64,000 bases of DNA, taken from Bacteroidota bacterium (GTDB taxonomy: Bacteria; Bacteroidota; Bacteroidia; Cytophagales; Cytophagaceae). This document shows positions 43,410 to 53,133 of the stretch, piece after piece; within the stretch, counting starts at the first letter, position 1; the number at the start of each line of letters is the position of its first letter. The stretch lies in NCBI GenBank assembly GCA_023391415.1, contig JAEWAY010000018.1:8901-72900 (forward strand), written 5' to 3'. A program made the translations under genes and the position numbers. The notes under the pieces are model-generated. The model saw only the letters and a program-made list of their open reading frames with translations. It searched no databases and had not been told where the DNA came from.

Positions 43410-44468
43410 ATGAAAATTTTTAATCATCTGTTATGGAGTGGTTTCTGTATGGCTCTTTCGCTGGCGGTTGCAGCGCAGGAGCCTGTGCGGATACAGCTTA
43501 GCGGCAAAAAGGAATTTGAGCAGGGAGAGCCGCTGTTTATTCATTTCAGCCTGTACAACAATACCGATTCTGTGATCGGGCTGTGCCGTAGGCCCTATGT
43601 CAGGGTCTACTCGCTCACATATTCGCTGCCCGGTGATTTGTTACGGCATGATGAGAATACAGGCGAGATCATTCCGGAAGGAGGCATTTTGTGCGATTAT
43701 ATACCGCCCAAATATGAAGTATACAAGCGGGGACCAAAAAGGTGCCCTGCCGGCGACCATACGGCTTTGATGATCGAGCCGGGCAAGACGCTGCGCTATT
43801 CCATGCTGATCAATGAATGTACAGATACTGAAAACTATTTTTGCAAGGGCCAATACAAGCATCTGCTGCCCAGGGGAGACTATCAGTTCGATGTGGAGTT
43901 TGTTTTTACCAATGGGCTGGTATATGCCGGTTATCATGATTTCGGGATTGCCGGACCCTCACCGGCTTTCCGCGACAAGCTAAGGGACTTCGGGGGATTG
44001 TTTGAAGCCTATTATTGGTCAGATGGGAAAGCGGTGGATCTCAGCAAAAGATACGATCCGGCCCTCAGCGACCCGCTGTTTGACTACGTTCTGAACAGCG
44101 GAGACAGCCTCATGGCATCCAAAGCCCTGATACAGCTTTCAGATCATTGCGGGCGTAATGAGTGGCTGCTGTTCTGGTATTTCAGCTTGCTGAAAAAAGC
44201 GGATGAAAAGACGCTCTGGTATCTGCTCAACGAGATGGTGGACAGAGAATATTTTCCATACAGTGATAAAACAGGCATGCTGAGGATGTACGACCGGCTG
44301 CTTCGGGAACTGAAAAGCCACAGACGTGTGTACTCCGTCTATCTGCTGGAGCGTTTGCAGGCCAGGTTGCGCTATGCGGACGGCAACAGCCTGCGCTGGG
44401 ACCAGGAGCCGCTTCCTCTGGAAGAAGCAGATCTGAAAAAGCTCAAAATCTATTCAAAAAAGAAATAA
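43410..44468 (+). CDS. Exported paralogue 2 of an unrecognised family
   Basis: Exported protein of 352 residues and the closest relative of paralogue 1. Start ATG 43410 gives the signal peptide MKIFNHLLWSGFCMALSLAVAAQ; an in-frame TTG at 43377 would add 11 residues and is rejected. Shared blocks: LSGKKEFEQGEP, NNTDSVIGL, SLPGD, ALMIEPGKTL, CKGQYKHLLPRGDYQF, YDPALSDPLFDYVL, ALIQLS, NEWLLFWY, KADEKTLWYLLNEMV, YDRLL, YLLERLQARLRY. Identity at DNA level is visible in several stretches, so the pair arose by tandem duplication. Function unknown. Confidence 0.78.
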   Translation: MKIFNHLLWSGFCMALSLAVAAQEPVRIQLSGKKEFEQGEPLFIHFSLYNNTDSVIGLCRRPYVRVYSLTYSLPGDLLRHDENTGEIIPEGGILCDYIPPKYEVYKRGPKRCPAGDHTALMIEPGKTLRYSMLINECTDTENYFCKGQYKHLLPRGDYQFDVEFVFTNGLVYAGYHDFGIAGPSPAFRDKLRDFGGLFEAYYWSDGKAVDLSKRYDPALSDPLFDYVLNSGDSLMASKALIQLSDHCGRNEWLLFWYFSLLKKADEKTLWYLLNEMVDREYFPYSDKTGMLRMYDRLLRELKSHRRVYSVYLLERLQARLRYADGNSLRWDQEPLPLEEADLKKLKIYSKKK

Positions 44469-44476
44469 TATACGCT

Positions 44477-45547
44477 ATGAATACACGATCGTCTTTTTTA
44501 GCCAGTATACTGCTGGTCGCGCTGTGTTCGTCCGGCGTCTTGTCCAGGGACAGGTATTACGATATACATATTGATATTCCTGTAGACAAGAAGAAGATAC
44601 CCCAGGGAGAGCCGGTGATCATCCCCCTGAGAATCATGAGCACAACAGGAGAGCTGTTGGGCTTGTGCAATATGTCAACCTATTCGGTCTTTTCAGAAAC
44701 ACACTCCCGAGGAGGAGATTCCCTCTGGCATGATCCGGAAACCGGAACGTTTCTGAGAAACAACCGCTGCTATCCGCCCTACAGGCGGGAAGGCGTACAC
44801 CGGATACAGCCCCTGATCTGCAAGGAGCTCAGCCGGGAGGCCCTGATGTTTGACTACGAGCTGAATCTGCCGGTGCTGATCAGCGACTGCCCGGGATACG
44901 ACAATATCGAGTGTCAGGGGCGGTATGCCTTTTTGCTGCCGGTGGGCAGGTATCGCTTTACAGCCAATCTGGTCTTTACAAACGGTTATGTGTTTGAAGT
45001 CATCTACGATTTTGAGATAGTGAAGAGTGAGCCCGGGTTTAAAGCCGCGATCAGCGAGTTCGCGGAGCGTTACGATCAGTTTTATGCCGACGCGGTTTGT
45101 GTGCCTTACGGAAGCTCGATTTCTCGCAAAGCATACGATCCGGAAGTGATCGACCCTTTTTTTCGCTATGTGGCGGAAGCCGGCGATTGCATCCTGACCA
45201 CCAAAAGCCTGATTCAGATGGTTCCATACTTCACCAGAAACGAGTGGTTTACGCGATCGACCTTTGATCTGCTACAGCAGGCGGATGAGTGGAGCCTGTA
45301 TTATTTTATCAACCAGTTCGCGGCCAGCGACGCGCTGTTCCGGCGGGATAAGGAGGAAGCGCTGAAAAGCTGCGACCTGCTCCTGATGAGCCTTAAAAAT
45401 CTCCCCGTCAAATATTCCGCGTATCTGCTCAATCGTCTCGGAGCCAAGGTCCGCTATGTGGAAACAGATTGTTGCGGCAGATCATGGGAAGCCTTTACCG
45501 TGACGGTGGATGATCTGAAGTCGCTACAGGTATATTCCGACATTTAA
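44477..45547 (+). CDS. Exported paralogue 3 of an unrecognised family, divergent
   Basis: Exported protein of 356 residues, the most diverged of the three. Signal peptide residues 1-23. Conserved blocks remain: QGEPVIIPLRI, GDSLWHDPETG, CQGRYAFLLPVGRYRF, LVFTNGYVF, YDPEVIDPFFRYV, KSLIQM, RNEWF, QQADEWSLYYFINQF, LLMSLKNL, YSAYLLNRLGAKVRY. It carries additional Cys residues (for example DCCGRSW near the end) not shared by the others. Spacing from paralogue 2 is 8 bases, so one operon. Function unknown; retention of three copies with divergence suggests non-identical partners. Confidence 0.75.
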   Translation: MNTRSSFLASILLVALCSSGVLSRDRYYDIHIDIPVDKKKIPQGEPVIIPLRIMSTTGELLGLCNMSTYSVFSETHSRGGDSLWHDPETGTFLRNNRCYPPYRREGVHRIQPLICKELSREALMFDYELNLPVLISDCPGYDNIECQGRYAFLLPVGRYRFTANLVFTNGYVFEVIYDFEIVKSEPGFKAAISEFAERYDQFYADAVCVPYGSSISRKAYDPEVIDPFFRYVAEAGDCILTTKSLIQMVPYFTRNEWFTRSTFDLLQQADEWSLYYFINQFAASDALFRRDKEEALKSCDLLLMSLKNLPVKYSAYLLNRLGAKVRYVETDCCGRSWEAFTVTVDDLKSLQVYSDI

Positions 45548-45572
45548 TAGAAGGGTTCTTTACCGGACCACC

Positions 45573-45612
45573 TTTAGTCTTAGTGTATTTAATGACTAAA
45601 TAGTCGTTTTTT
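45573..45612 (+). terminator. Hairpin with T-run between paralogue 3 and the giant gene
   Basis: TTTAGTC (45573-45579) pairs with GACTAAA (45594-45600), followed by TAGTCGTTTTTT. It may terminate the 40340-45547 operon in part, leaving the giant gene to its own promoter. Confidence 0.45.
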
Positions 45613-45638
45613 ATATTGATTTTTATATAAATATAGTT

Positions 45639-48600
45639 ATGAGAGTTTTTTTACTTGTTTTGTTCGTTCTTCTGTCGGCTGGTAAGAGCATGGCAGGTCC
45701 GGAGCCGACCCGGAAAGTAGCGCGGCTTATCGCCGCCAATGACTGGCATCTGCTTCGCGGATATTTTGAAGACTCTCAGCGGTACGAGGAGTTTCTCAGT
45801 CATTTTACGTTGAAGAATAAAAAGCTGCCCTACCGGAATCCCTCCAGCCATTTGTTGGTAAAAGGATATAAAGTATTGAAAGTGGATAACGCCTCCATTG
45901 ATCTGATAGAGCCGGGAAGCGGGCAGGTTACCAATGTTCGCCTTTCCTTTGAGGTGAAAGCGGAAAGAATCATCATCACGGATTATTCGGTGCAGGCAAA
46001 GGGGCGACATGCCATGAGGACAGACGGCAGCGACGGTGAGTTTGTTATGCTGGCCAGCCATGGCAACGATAATCCCAGGTATTATTCATCCTATGTGGAT
46101 TACTACCTGCAAAACAGCGCTACGTCGGTCCCGGAGAGGAATATCGAATTCCGGCAGATCAATTTTGATAATCTCAATGTTACGCTTCGCTGGTGTGAAA
46201 AAATATTGGGGGTACAGGTCTGCGGCAACAAGACGCGGGAGCTGGAGTTTGGTCCGGTAATCTCGAAAGCCGACGCGCCGGGCAATGAAGATTTTTTCCG
46301 GCAGATCACGGATCTGACCGCCTTTTCGCAGGGTTTTTCCCAGACAGATTATCTGGAGCATGATTACATTCAGACCGCGGTCATTGTCGATAAAGGGCTG
46401 AAGCAGCTTGTTTTTATGCGTGAGGGCTTATTGCCTTGGCACTATGGCTCAGCTCCGGGCGAATACGCGTTTCAGCGGCCGCGGGCCATAAAGGAAATAG
46501 GGGGCTTTCTGTATGTGCTGGATCAGGGATATATAAAGCCCTCTGTCGTTGTACTGAAGCTGAGTCATACTCCGGATGGCGATTTTCAGGTGCGGCATAT
46601 AGGTACCTTGGATGAGTCCTCCGGAATCGCCCTGACCGAGCCGACTGACATCGGCGGGTTTACCGCCGCGGGTTCCAACAGGCTGCTGATATCGGATCGC
46701 GGCGGTATTCATGTGCTTGGTATGGATAAGCTGAGCGGTATGCCGGTCATGCCGCTCGCGCGTACGATATTTTATAGTGTCCGGGATCCCCTGGATCTTG
46801 ATTACTCCTATAGCCTGATGTCGGTCAACCGTCTTGACGCGTCCGAACACGCCGAAAACGCGGTACTGATCACCGCGGATAACAAAATAGTGTCCCTGCC
46901 GCTGTATGAGCTGGATCCGGCCAATACCAATCCGTTTCTTACCGGAAACTTTGTCAGCCAGTTGTCGCGCGATTATCTGTTTACCAATCTGGCCTATATG
47001 GTGAGTGAGGAAAAATGGTACCTGACCGATTACTACGGTACGCTGCACAATCTGTCCAAAAATGGACGCTATATGGGCTTTGGCTGCAAAGAAGGTACCG
47101 ATGAGTGGAACAACGAGCTGTACGAGCCCATAGGTATCACCCCCAATACGATTACCGATCCGTCCAATCCGTTCCGGTACCGCTTTATTGTGGCCAACAA
47201 GTGGGATGACAATACCGGTTTCAAAATATTCGCTCCCGGCCTGAGCATCACCGACGCCCGGGTCTTTGAAGATTTCGACGAGGCTGTTTTGTATTTTACG
47301 TTTACCACCAGCGGTACCTGGCAGGCGATCGAACACGCGACCGGGGTGACTTTTTCGGGAATCAAGCTCAATGGGAACTATGTACATCCTTCGGCCTGGA
47401 ATACCCAGATTGTGCCGGGTACTCCAGGCGCTCCGGGCAATGAGCTGCTGGCGTATCCCAATGTGCTGGTGCTTGACCCGCAGGCTCAGCGCGTAAAAAG
47501 AGGCTGGAATACGGCGGAGCTTTTTATTACAGTCTTTAAGAGTACAGGCGATGAGGTGATTAGTAAGAAGATTGATTTTTACTGGCTGCCAACATTTTAT
47601 ATTCCGCCTTCAACCAGTGATGGTCAGGCTAAGATCAATGAAAGCTCATATATCAACGGCAGTCTGGTTGATTTTATCTACAAGCCCATTACGGTTGATA
47701 ATCAGGGTGTTTTTTATTCGGATGACCATAAAGTGGTGGTAAGTGAAGGGGGCAAGATAACGTTTCGGTCAGGTAGTACTTTTTATTCCAGAACCTCCGC
47801 GTCAACGGCCCTGGCCAATTTTATATTCTGGCCGGAATCCGGTTTTGAGCTGAAAGAAAACGCTTATCTGTGCGTCAGTTCGGGCACGTCTCCGTCTTCG
47901 GAATATCATTTGCCGGAAATCAGCGGCGTACTGGAGTTGGATAATGGCTATGTACTGGGCGCCAATCCACCCACGCTGCCGGAATATCAGAACGCTACCT
48001 GTGTAAGTCCCTGTTATTATTATGACGCCGTCGCGCCGGAAGTACAGCTTTCAGTAGCGGTAGATTACGATTCCGGACCAGCTTTTACAGTGACGGCTGA
48101 TCCGGTGGGTACCACCTATGCCAACCGGGCGCGCTGGGAGGTGGAAAAATATTCGGGAGGAACCTATATCAACAAAGAGACAGCGATTGTGGAGGGGAAA
48201 GCCTCGGTAGCGGATCTGAAAACCCTGCTCAACTATACCTTTGAGCCCTGCTCCGAATACCGGGTTACGCTTTCCATAGCCTGCAACGAAACCGGCTGGC
48301 TGGCTTCCGCCTCCCGGACTTTTAGCACCGCTCCGGTAGTGAATGCCGGAGAGGATCTGCGCTTCTGCGCCAATGAAGCCGATATGGTCCTTCCGGGTTT
48401 TTCACCGGCAGGCGGGATATGGAGCGGCAATGGGGTGTCTTCATCAGGATTTTTTATGGTGAATAGTGTGACACCCGACGCGCCGCATGTCCTTACCTAT
48501 GTTTATGCCGACGCTCATGGGTGTATCAGGTCTGATACCAGAATAGTTACAGTATATGCGGTCCCCAGTCGCCCTCTTGTCGGAAACTCTTTGCCCTTAT

Positions 48601-51600
48601 GCGAAGGGGGCGCGATGCAGTTGTTTATTAAGCCGGTCGCCAACGCTACATATAAATGGTACTCTCCCGATAGTGAATTGGTCATAACGTCAGATGTGAA
48701 CTCAAATACACTTGTCAATATCAGCCCCGCGATGTCTGGAGCCTATAAGGGAACGGTGACGGTTAACGGCTGTGAAAGCCAATCGGCGACGACAACCGCG
48801 ATCATCCGGGATTTGCCAGAGGTAAGCGCGGGAGTTTCTCAGACTATTTGCCATGAGGATTCCGCTTTGATACTTTCTGGCCATAACCCTGTGGGCGGTA
48901 TATGGAGCGGAGAGCATGTTACGCCAACTGGAGTTTTTCAGAACCAGGGGTTGGATATTGGAAAATACCTTGCTACCTATACTTATACGGACAGCTATGG
49001 ATGCAAGGGCTCCTCCGTCAAGGAAGTGGTCGTAGGCCCGCTGGTAGACGCGGGTCCGGAACAGGCGTTTTGCGGTAATCAGTTTATAGAGCCGCTTCTG
49101 TCCGGAAAACCGGAAGGTGGCGTCTGGTCAGGCATGGATGTCATATCCGGGGATTCCTTTGACGTAAACAATGCCGGTACAGGAAGCCATGCCATAATCT
49201 ATACGTATGAGGATACGAATGGCTGTATCGTTTCCGATTCGACGTTTGCCGTCGTACGGGATGTGCAGCCTCACGCGATTCCGCAAATACAGCAGTCGGT
49301 CGTCTGCGAGGGAGAAGCCGTCGATATTGTAGCTTCTCCGCTTATAGAGGAGGCGGAGTATATCTGGGAATTTCCCGACCGGTCGGTTCGTACCAAAGCC
49401 AATGCCATCAGCTTTGCAGCCAGCGAAGCGCTGGCGGGAACCGTTCATGTGCGGACAGAGGTATATGGCTGCCAGAGTAATAATGTTCCTTCTGTAAATC
49501 TGGTAGTCCGCGAGCTTCCCGGAGCTCTCAACATATCAGGCCCCGATATGATTTGCAGACAGGAAATGTTGGTGACATACAGTGTCCCGCTAACTGGAGG
49601 ATCAGTTTATCAGTGGACTGTTCCGGCCGGAGCCGTCCTGGCGAGTGGCCAGGGAAGCAACAGTATCGTCGCGCATATGGGCGATACGGAAGGGGTGATT
49701 TCCGTGACGGAGACCAACGCGGCTGGTTGTAAGGGAGAGCCCAACGTACTGCCGGTGGTGTTTTATCCGACACCGGAGGGGGCAACCATGTATAACCCGG
49801 TTGAAATCGGCCGGTTGACCGCTTGCAACGCTTATAGTGGTCAGTTTAATACCACTACCGGCTGCTTTGGCAATGACTACGATGCCGCCAAAGGGCATTC
49901 CAACGGAAAAATCAGCCCCGACGTGTTTTTACGCTTTGAGCTGGAATACGATTCGGATGTGGAAATATCTCTGTGCGGATCGTCCTTTGATACCTTTCTC
50001 CATTTGCTGGATGGTGCAGGCAACCGGCTCATGTCCAACGACGATCATAGTAGTTGTGGAACATCCTATCCGCGTAACCGGACGTCCTACCTGCGTAGCA
50101 ATCTGGCCCAAGGGACCTATATGATTGTCTGCGAAGGATATTCCAATCTTTCGGGTCTGGTTGATATTCAGGTTAGAAACTATACCCAGCGGCCCGGCGC
50201 TTCCCTTGCCAACCCGATCGCGTTGGGAACACTGGAGCCCTGCCAGTTGGTAAGCGGCCGTGCCGGTAATACACCGGAGCGTTGTTACGGAAATACCTAT
50301 ACAGGCAGCTCCAATCAGGGGAGTGATGATGTGTTTTATACCTTTACCCTCGCGCAGTCCGGTACCGTGGCCATATCCCTGTGCAAGTCCGATTTTCGTA
50401 CCTGGCTGCATGTGCTGGATGCTTCGCGCGATGTATTGAAATCCGGCTGGGAATACGGACGATTGTGTATGACAGATCGCAGCTCTGCGGAGCTGGCTTT
50501 GAGTGCCGGTACCTATTATATTGTAGCAGAAGGAGAAGGAACTGCTTCGGGCAATATAGATCTGGAAGTAATCCTTATTGATGGTAGCCGGCCGGGATCT
50601 TCCATGGCTAATCCTATAGTAATAGGAGATCTGACTCATTGTCGTAGTTATTCAGACAGACAGAGCAATACCTTTGAGCAGTGTTTTGGAAATACCTACA
50701 CGGACCAGTCAAGCCATGATGTGTTTTACAAATTCAGCCTCAGCGCATCGAAGACCCTGCGTTTTTCTACCTGCAAGTCGTCTTCGCTGGATACCTATAT
50801 CCATTTGCTGAGGGCCAATGGTACACGGATTACATACAGTAACGATAACTGGAGTTGTCTGTATGCCAGTGGATCGCTTATCAGCACTGTCAATCTGAAT
50901 CCCGGAGACTACTATCTGGTGGTGGAAGGGTATGGTCTGAAAGTAGGAGAATATGAGCTGGAGATATCGGATACGGATACCAATTGTCCGCGGGACTGCC
51001 AGCGACTGTATAGTTCACAAACAGCTTTTTCCGAAAACCTGGGAAATTACGGCTCAAAAACTACCTATACTGGAGGTGGTGTTTTTGACGGGATCTACCA
51101 TGTGCTGGGTGATATTGAGTTGAAAGAGGGGCGTTATACCCTGCGTCCGGGTACGGTATTTTATGTAGAGGGCGCTGCCAGCGGTACGAATGTTACAGGA
51201 AGTAAAATCACGGTAGGCAAAAACGCTACGCTGGAGCTCAACGGAGCGACCATTACCGCCGCCTGTGAAACCATGTGGTACGGGATCGAGCTGGATGTGA
51301 GGGATCCCGGAACAGAAGGAGTGGAAATATACAGTCACTACTATTCGGAAATCAGCAACGCGCGCTATGGCATTGTGGCCGTCACGCCGCAGAATCCGCT
51401 GGATCAGCCCCGGATGATCGGTGGAGCGCCATCGGATCGCTACCGCCTGAGGATCACCAATACCCGTTTTTACAACAATTACCAGCATATCTATCTGCCC
51501 CGTGCCCGGTCATACTACGCGGACAATACGATAAGCTCCAGCAGCTTTGACTGCTCTCCCGCGACCATGCTCGCGCCCTGGACAGGCCAATATTCCTCTA

Positions 51601-53087
51601 TGGGCGTATATCTCTGGACATACGTGGGCGACGAGTATCAGCAATATGTCATCCGCGACAACAACATCAATCGTTGCGGGCTGGCTATTGTGGTGCAAAA
51701 CAGTCCCGGTGACGAAAACTATCTGGTGGAAATCAGCGGCAATACCATTGAAAACTTTTATTATTCAGGTATACAGGGTCTGACCAATACCGGGGGATTA
51801 CTGGTCAGAAACAATACAGTATATGTCAATGGGCTGACGGTGCAGTCTTATAACTGGTCGCCGGCAGGCAATATATTCGGGATCGCTGTTTCCGGCGGTG
51901 TGGTTGCCTCCAACAACATAATTGGAAATAATATGATAACGGTGAATCATCAGAAATTCGGAATTCAGGCCATTAACGCCACGAATGTACAAGCCAATGA
52001 AATCGAACGGGTGAAGTACGGTCTGTTTGTCAACTATGACAACATCGCTGTGGAAGGAAACAGGGCGCGGAACGCGGAAATCGGTCTGAGTCTGTTTAAC
52101 AATGTGGATTATACATACAATGTCAGTTGTAATACCTTTGTCAATACGTGGCTGGATAATACCACAGGCATCGAAATACGTACGGCCAGTCCTGTCGCCG
52201 CGTTGGGCTCAGCCTCGCGGGGTGGAGCCAATGCCTTTCATGGCATACATACCCCTGTAGCGAATAATGGATTAGCTACAGGCTTTACCTATTACCGGTA
52301 TTCGATAGCGGAAGAAAATGTGCCGGCTATAGGAGGGACTGCCGGTGGTAGTGTGGCTACCGTCGCTACCAGCCTTACAAAAGAAGATCTGTGCTCAGCG
52401 CCCGCGTCAAGACGGGCTCCGGCCGTTCCGGATTACCAGTCCGCGTTTACTTTACCCGGTCTGGTCACAGCGGAAAGCGATGAATTGCTCCGGGAAGCGC
52501 GTAAAGCGTTCGCGCGGGGAGACTATACCGTTTTTCAAATTATACTGAATGAGCTGAGCGTCCGGGATCTTAACCCTGATCAGCTTGGGCAAAAAGAGTA
52601 TTTTGACGTGATTGGGAGAATCAATAATCTGAACAGCCCCGCGTCATACCGCTTTACCGCTTCGGATAGTCTGGCGCTGGACCGGCTCGCCAATTCGGGC
52701 ATGAGCATCGCCTGGGAAGCCTGTCATATGCTCAAGTTGTATAATATCAACTGCTCATGTTCGGATCAGGCGGTCTCGACAGCCGTGACCGCTTCAAAAA
52801 GCTCAGTCAGCGACGCGTCCGTTTACGCTTTTCTCGCGCAGAATATACCCAATCCGGCGGCCGACGAGTCAATGATCAGCTTCTTTGTTCCGCATACGGT
52901 ACAAGAGGCGTATCTGGAAATCAATGAGCTGCACAGAGGGGCATTGCTGGAGAGGCACCGGATAACTGGTCGGGGCAACGGACAGGTGAGCGTTCGCCTT
53001 GCCAGCTATCCTCCCGGTATCTATGTGTATACCCTGTATCTGGACGGGAAACCATTTGATAAAAAGAAAATGGTCATCATCAGGTAG
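45639..53087 (+). CDS. Giant multidomain T9SS surface protein
   Basis: Exported protein of 2482 residues. Signal peptide 1-19; N-terminal domain of unknown type (20-235); a beta-propeller-like region (about 240-540, repeated YVLDQGY, LLISDRGGIHVLG); beta-sandwich region; tandem PKD/Ig-like repeats (about 895-1380) with the recurring pattern aG..q.FC.....L.G..P.GGiWSG; three bacterial pre-peptidase C-terminal (PPC) domains (about 1380-1777), each with CFGN(T/D)Y, DVF.(R/T/K)F, LCxSxF/S and YYLVVEG-type ends; a right-handed parallel beta-helix (about 1865-2175); a helical segment; and a type A T9SS domain (about 2400-2482, IPNPAADES ... GIYVYTLYL ... MVIIR). No catalytic motif recognised. Likely a cell-surface adhesin or binding scaffold. 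Confidence 0.82.
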   Translation: MRVFLLVLFVLLSAGKSMAGPEPTRKVARLIAANDWHLLRGYFEDSQRYEEFLSHFTLKNKKLPYRNPSSHLLVKGYKVLKVDNASIDLIEPGSGQVTNVRLSFEVKAERIIITDYSVQAKGRHAMRTDGSDGEFVMLASHGNDNPRYYSSYVDYYLQNSATSVPERNIEFRQINFDNLNVTLRWCEKILGVQVCGNKTRELEFGPVISKADAPGNEDFFRQITDLTAFSQGFSQTDYLEHDYIQTAVIVDKGLKQLVFMREGLLPWHYGSAPGEYAFQRPRAIKEIGGFLYVLDQGYIKPSVVVLKLSHTPDGDFQVRHIGTLDESSGIALTEPTDIGGFTAAGSNRLLISDRGGIHVLGMDKLSGMPVMPLARTIFYSVRDPLDLDYSYSLMSVNRLDASEHAENAVLITADNKIVSLPLYELDPANTNPFLTGNFVSQLSRDYLFTNLAYMVSEEKWYLTDYYGTLHNLSKNGRYMGFGCKEGTDEWNNELYEPIGITPNTITDPSNPFRYRFIVANKWDDNTGFKIFAPGLSITDARVFEDFDEAVLYFTFTTSGTWQAIEHATGVTFSGIKLNGNYVHPSAWNTQIVPGTPGAPGNELLAYPNVLVLDPQAQRVKRGWNTAELFITVFKSTGDEVISKKIDFYWLPTFYIPPSTSDGQAKINESSYINGSLVDFIYKPITVDNQGVFYSDDHKVVVSEGGKITFRSGSTFYSRTSASTALANFIFWPESGFELKENAYLCVSSGTSPSSEYHLPEISGVLELDNGYVLGANPPTLPEYQNATCVSPCYYYDAVAPEVQLSVAVDYDSGPAFTVTADPVGTTYANRARWEVEKYSGGTYINKETAIVEGKASVADLKTLLNYTFEPCSEYRVTLSIACNETGWLASASRTFSTAPVVNAGEDLRFCANEADMVLPGFSPAGGIWSGNGVSSSGFFMVNSVTPDAPHVLTYVYADAHGCIRSDTRIVTVYAVPSRPLVGNSLPLCEGGAMQLFIKPVANATYKWYSPDSELVITSDVNSNTLVNISPAMSGAYKGTVTVNGCESQSATTTAIIRDLPEVSAGVSQTICHEDSALILSGHNPVGGIWSGEHVTPTGVFQNQGLDIGKYLATYTYTDSYGCKGSSVKEVVVGPLVDAGPEQAFCGNQFIEPLLSGKPEGGVWSGMDVISGDSFDVNNAGTGSHAIIYTYEDTNGCIVSDSTFAVVRDVQPHAIPQIQQSVVCEGEAVDIVASPLIEEAEYIWEFPDRSVRTKANAISFAASEALAGTVHVRTEVYGCQSNNVPSVNLVVRELPGALNISGPDMICRQEMLVTYSVPLTGGSVYQWTVPAGAVLASGQGSNSIVAHMGDTEGVISVTETNAAGCKGEPNVLPVVFYPTPEGATMYNPVEIGRLTACNAYSGQFNTTTGCFGNDYDAAKGHSNGKISPDVFLRFELEYDSDVEISLCGSSFDTFLHLLDGAGNRLMSNDDHSSCGTSYPRNRTSYLRSNLAQGTYMIVCEGYSNLSGLVDIQVRNYTQRPGASLANPIALGTLEPCQLVSGRAGNTPERCYGNTYTGSSNQGSDDVFYTFTLAQSGTVAISLCKSDFRTWLHVLDASRDVLKSGWEYGRLCMTDRSSAELALSAGTYYIVAEGEGTASGNIDLEVILIDGSRPGSSMANPIVIGDLTHCRSYSDRQSNTFEQCFGNTYTDQSSHDVFYKFSLSASKTLRFSTCKSSSLDTYIHLLRANGTRITYSNDNWSCLYASGSLISTVNLNPGDYYLVVEGYGLKVGEYELEISDTDTNCPRDCQRLYSSQTAFSENLGNYGSKTTYTGGGVFDGIYHVLGDIELKEGRYTLRPGTVFYVEGAASGTNVTGSKITVGKNATLELNGATITAACETMWYGIELDVRDPGTEGVEIYSHYYSEISNARYGIVAVTPQNPLDQPRMIGGAPSDRYRLRITNTRFYNNYQHIYLPRARSYYADNTISSSSFDCSPATMLAPWTGQYSSMGVYLWTYVGDEYQQYVIRDNNINRCGLAIVVQNSPGDENYLVEISGNTIENFYYSGIQGLTNTGGLLVRNNTVYVNGLTVQSYNWSPAGNIFGIAVSGGVVASNNIIGNNMITVNHQKFGIQAINATNVQANEIERVKYGLFVNYDNIAVEGNRARNAEIGLSLFNNVDYTYNVSCNTFVNTWLDNTTGIEIRTASPVAALGSASRGGANAFHGIHTPVANNGLATGFTYYRYSIAEENVPAIGGTAGGSVATVATSLTKEDLCSAPASRRAPAVPDYQSAFTLPGLVTAESDELLREARKAFARGDYTVFQIILNELSVRDLNPDQLGQKEYFDVIGRINNLNSPASYRFTASDSLALDRLANSGMSIAWEACHMLKLYNINCSCSDQAVSTAVTASKSSVSDASVYAFLAQNIPNPAADESMISFFVPHTVQEAYLEINELHRGALLERHRITGRGNGQVSVRLASYPPGIYVYTLYLDGKPFDKKKMVIIR

Positions 53088-53133
53088 TCATCTTGGTCTT
53101 TATACTTTTTTAACAATAATTCATTTTTATATC

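Noticed and set aside
42303..45547. Possible toxin-immunity array (tandem immunity paralogues)
   Set aside because: All three paralogues have export signals and equal length to each other, and no toxin domain is attached to the neighbouring T9SS proteins. The idea is not excluded but has no direct support.
46449..47387. 312-codon open frame on the minus strand
   Set aside because: Antisense to the giant surface gene; no recognisable protein features.
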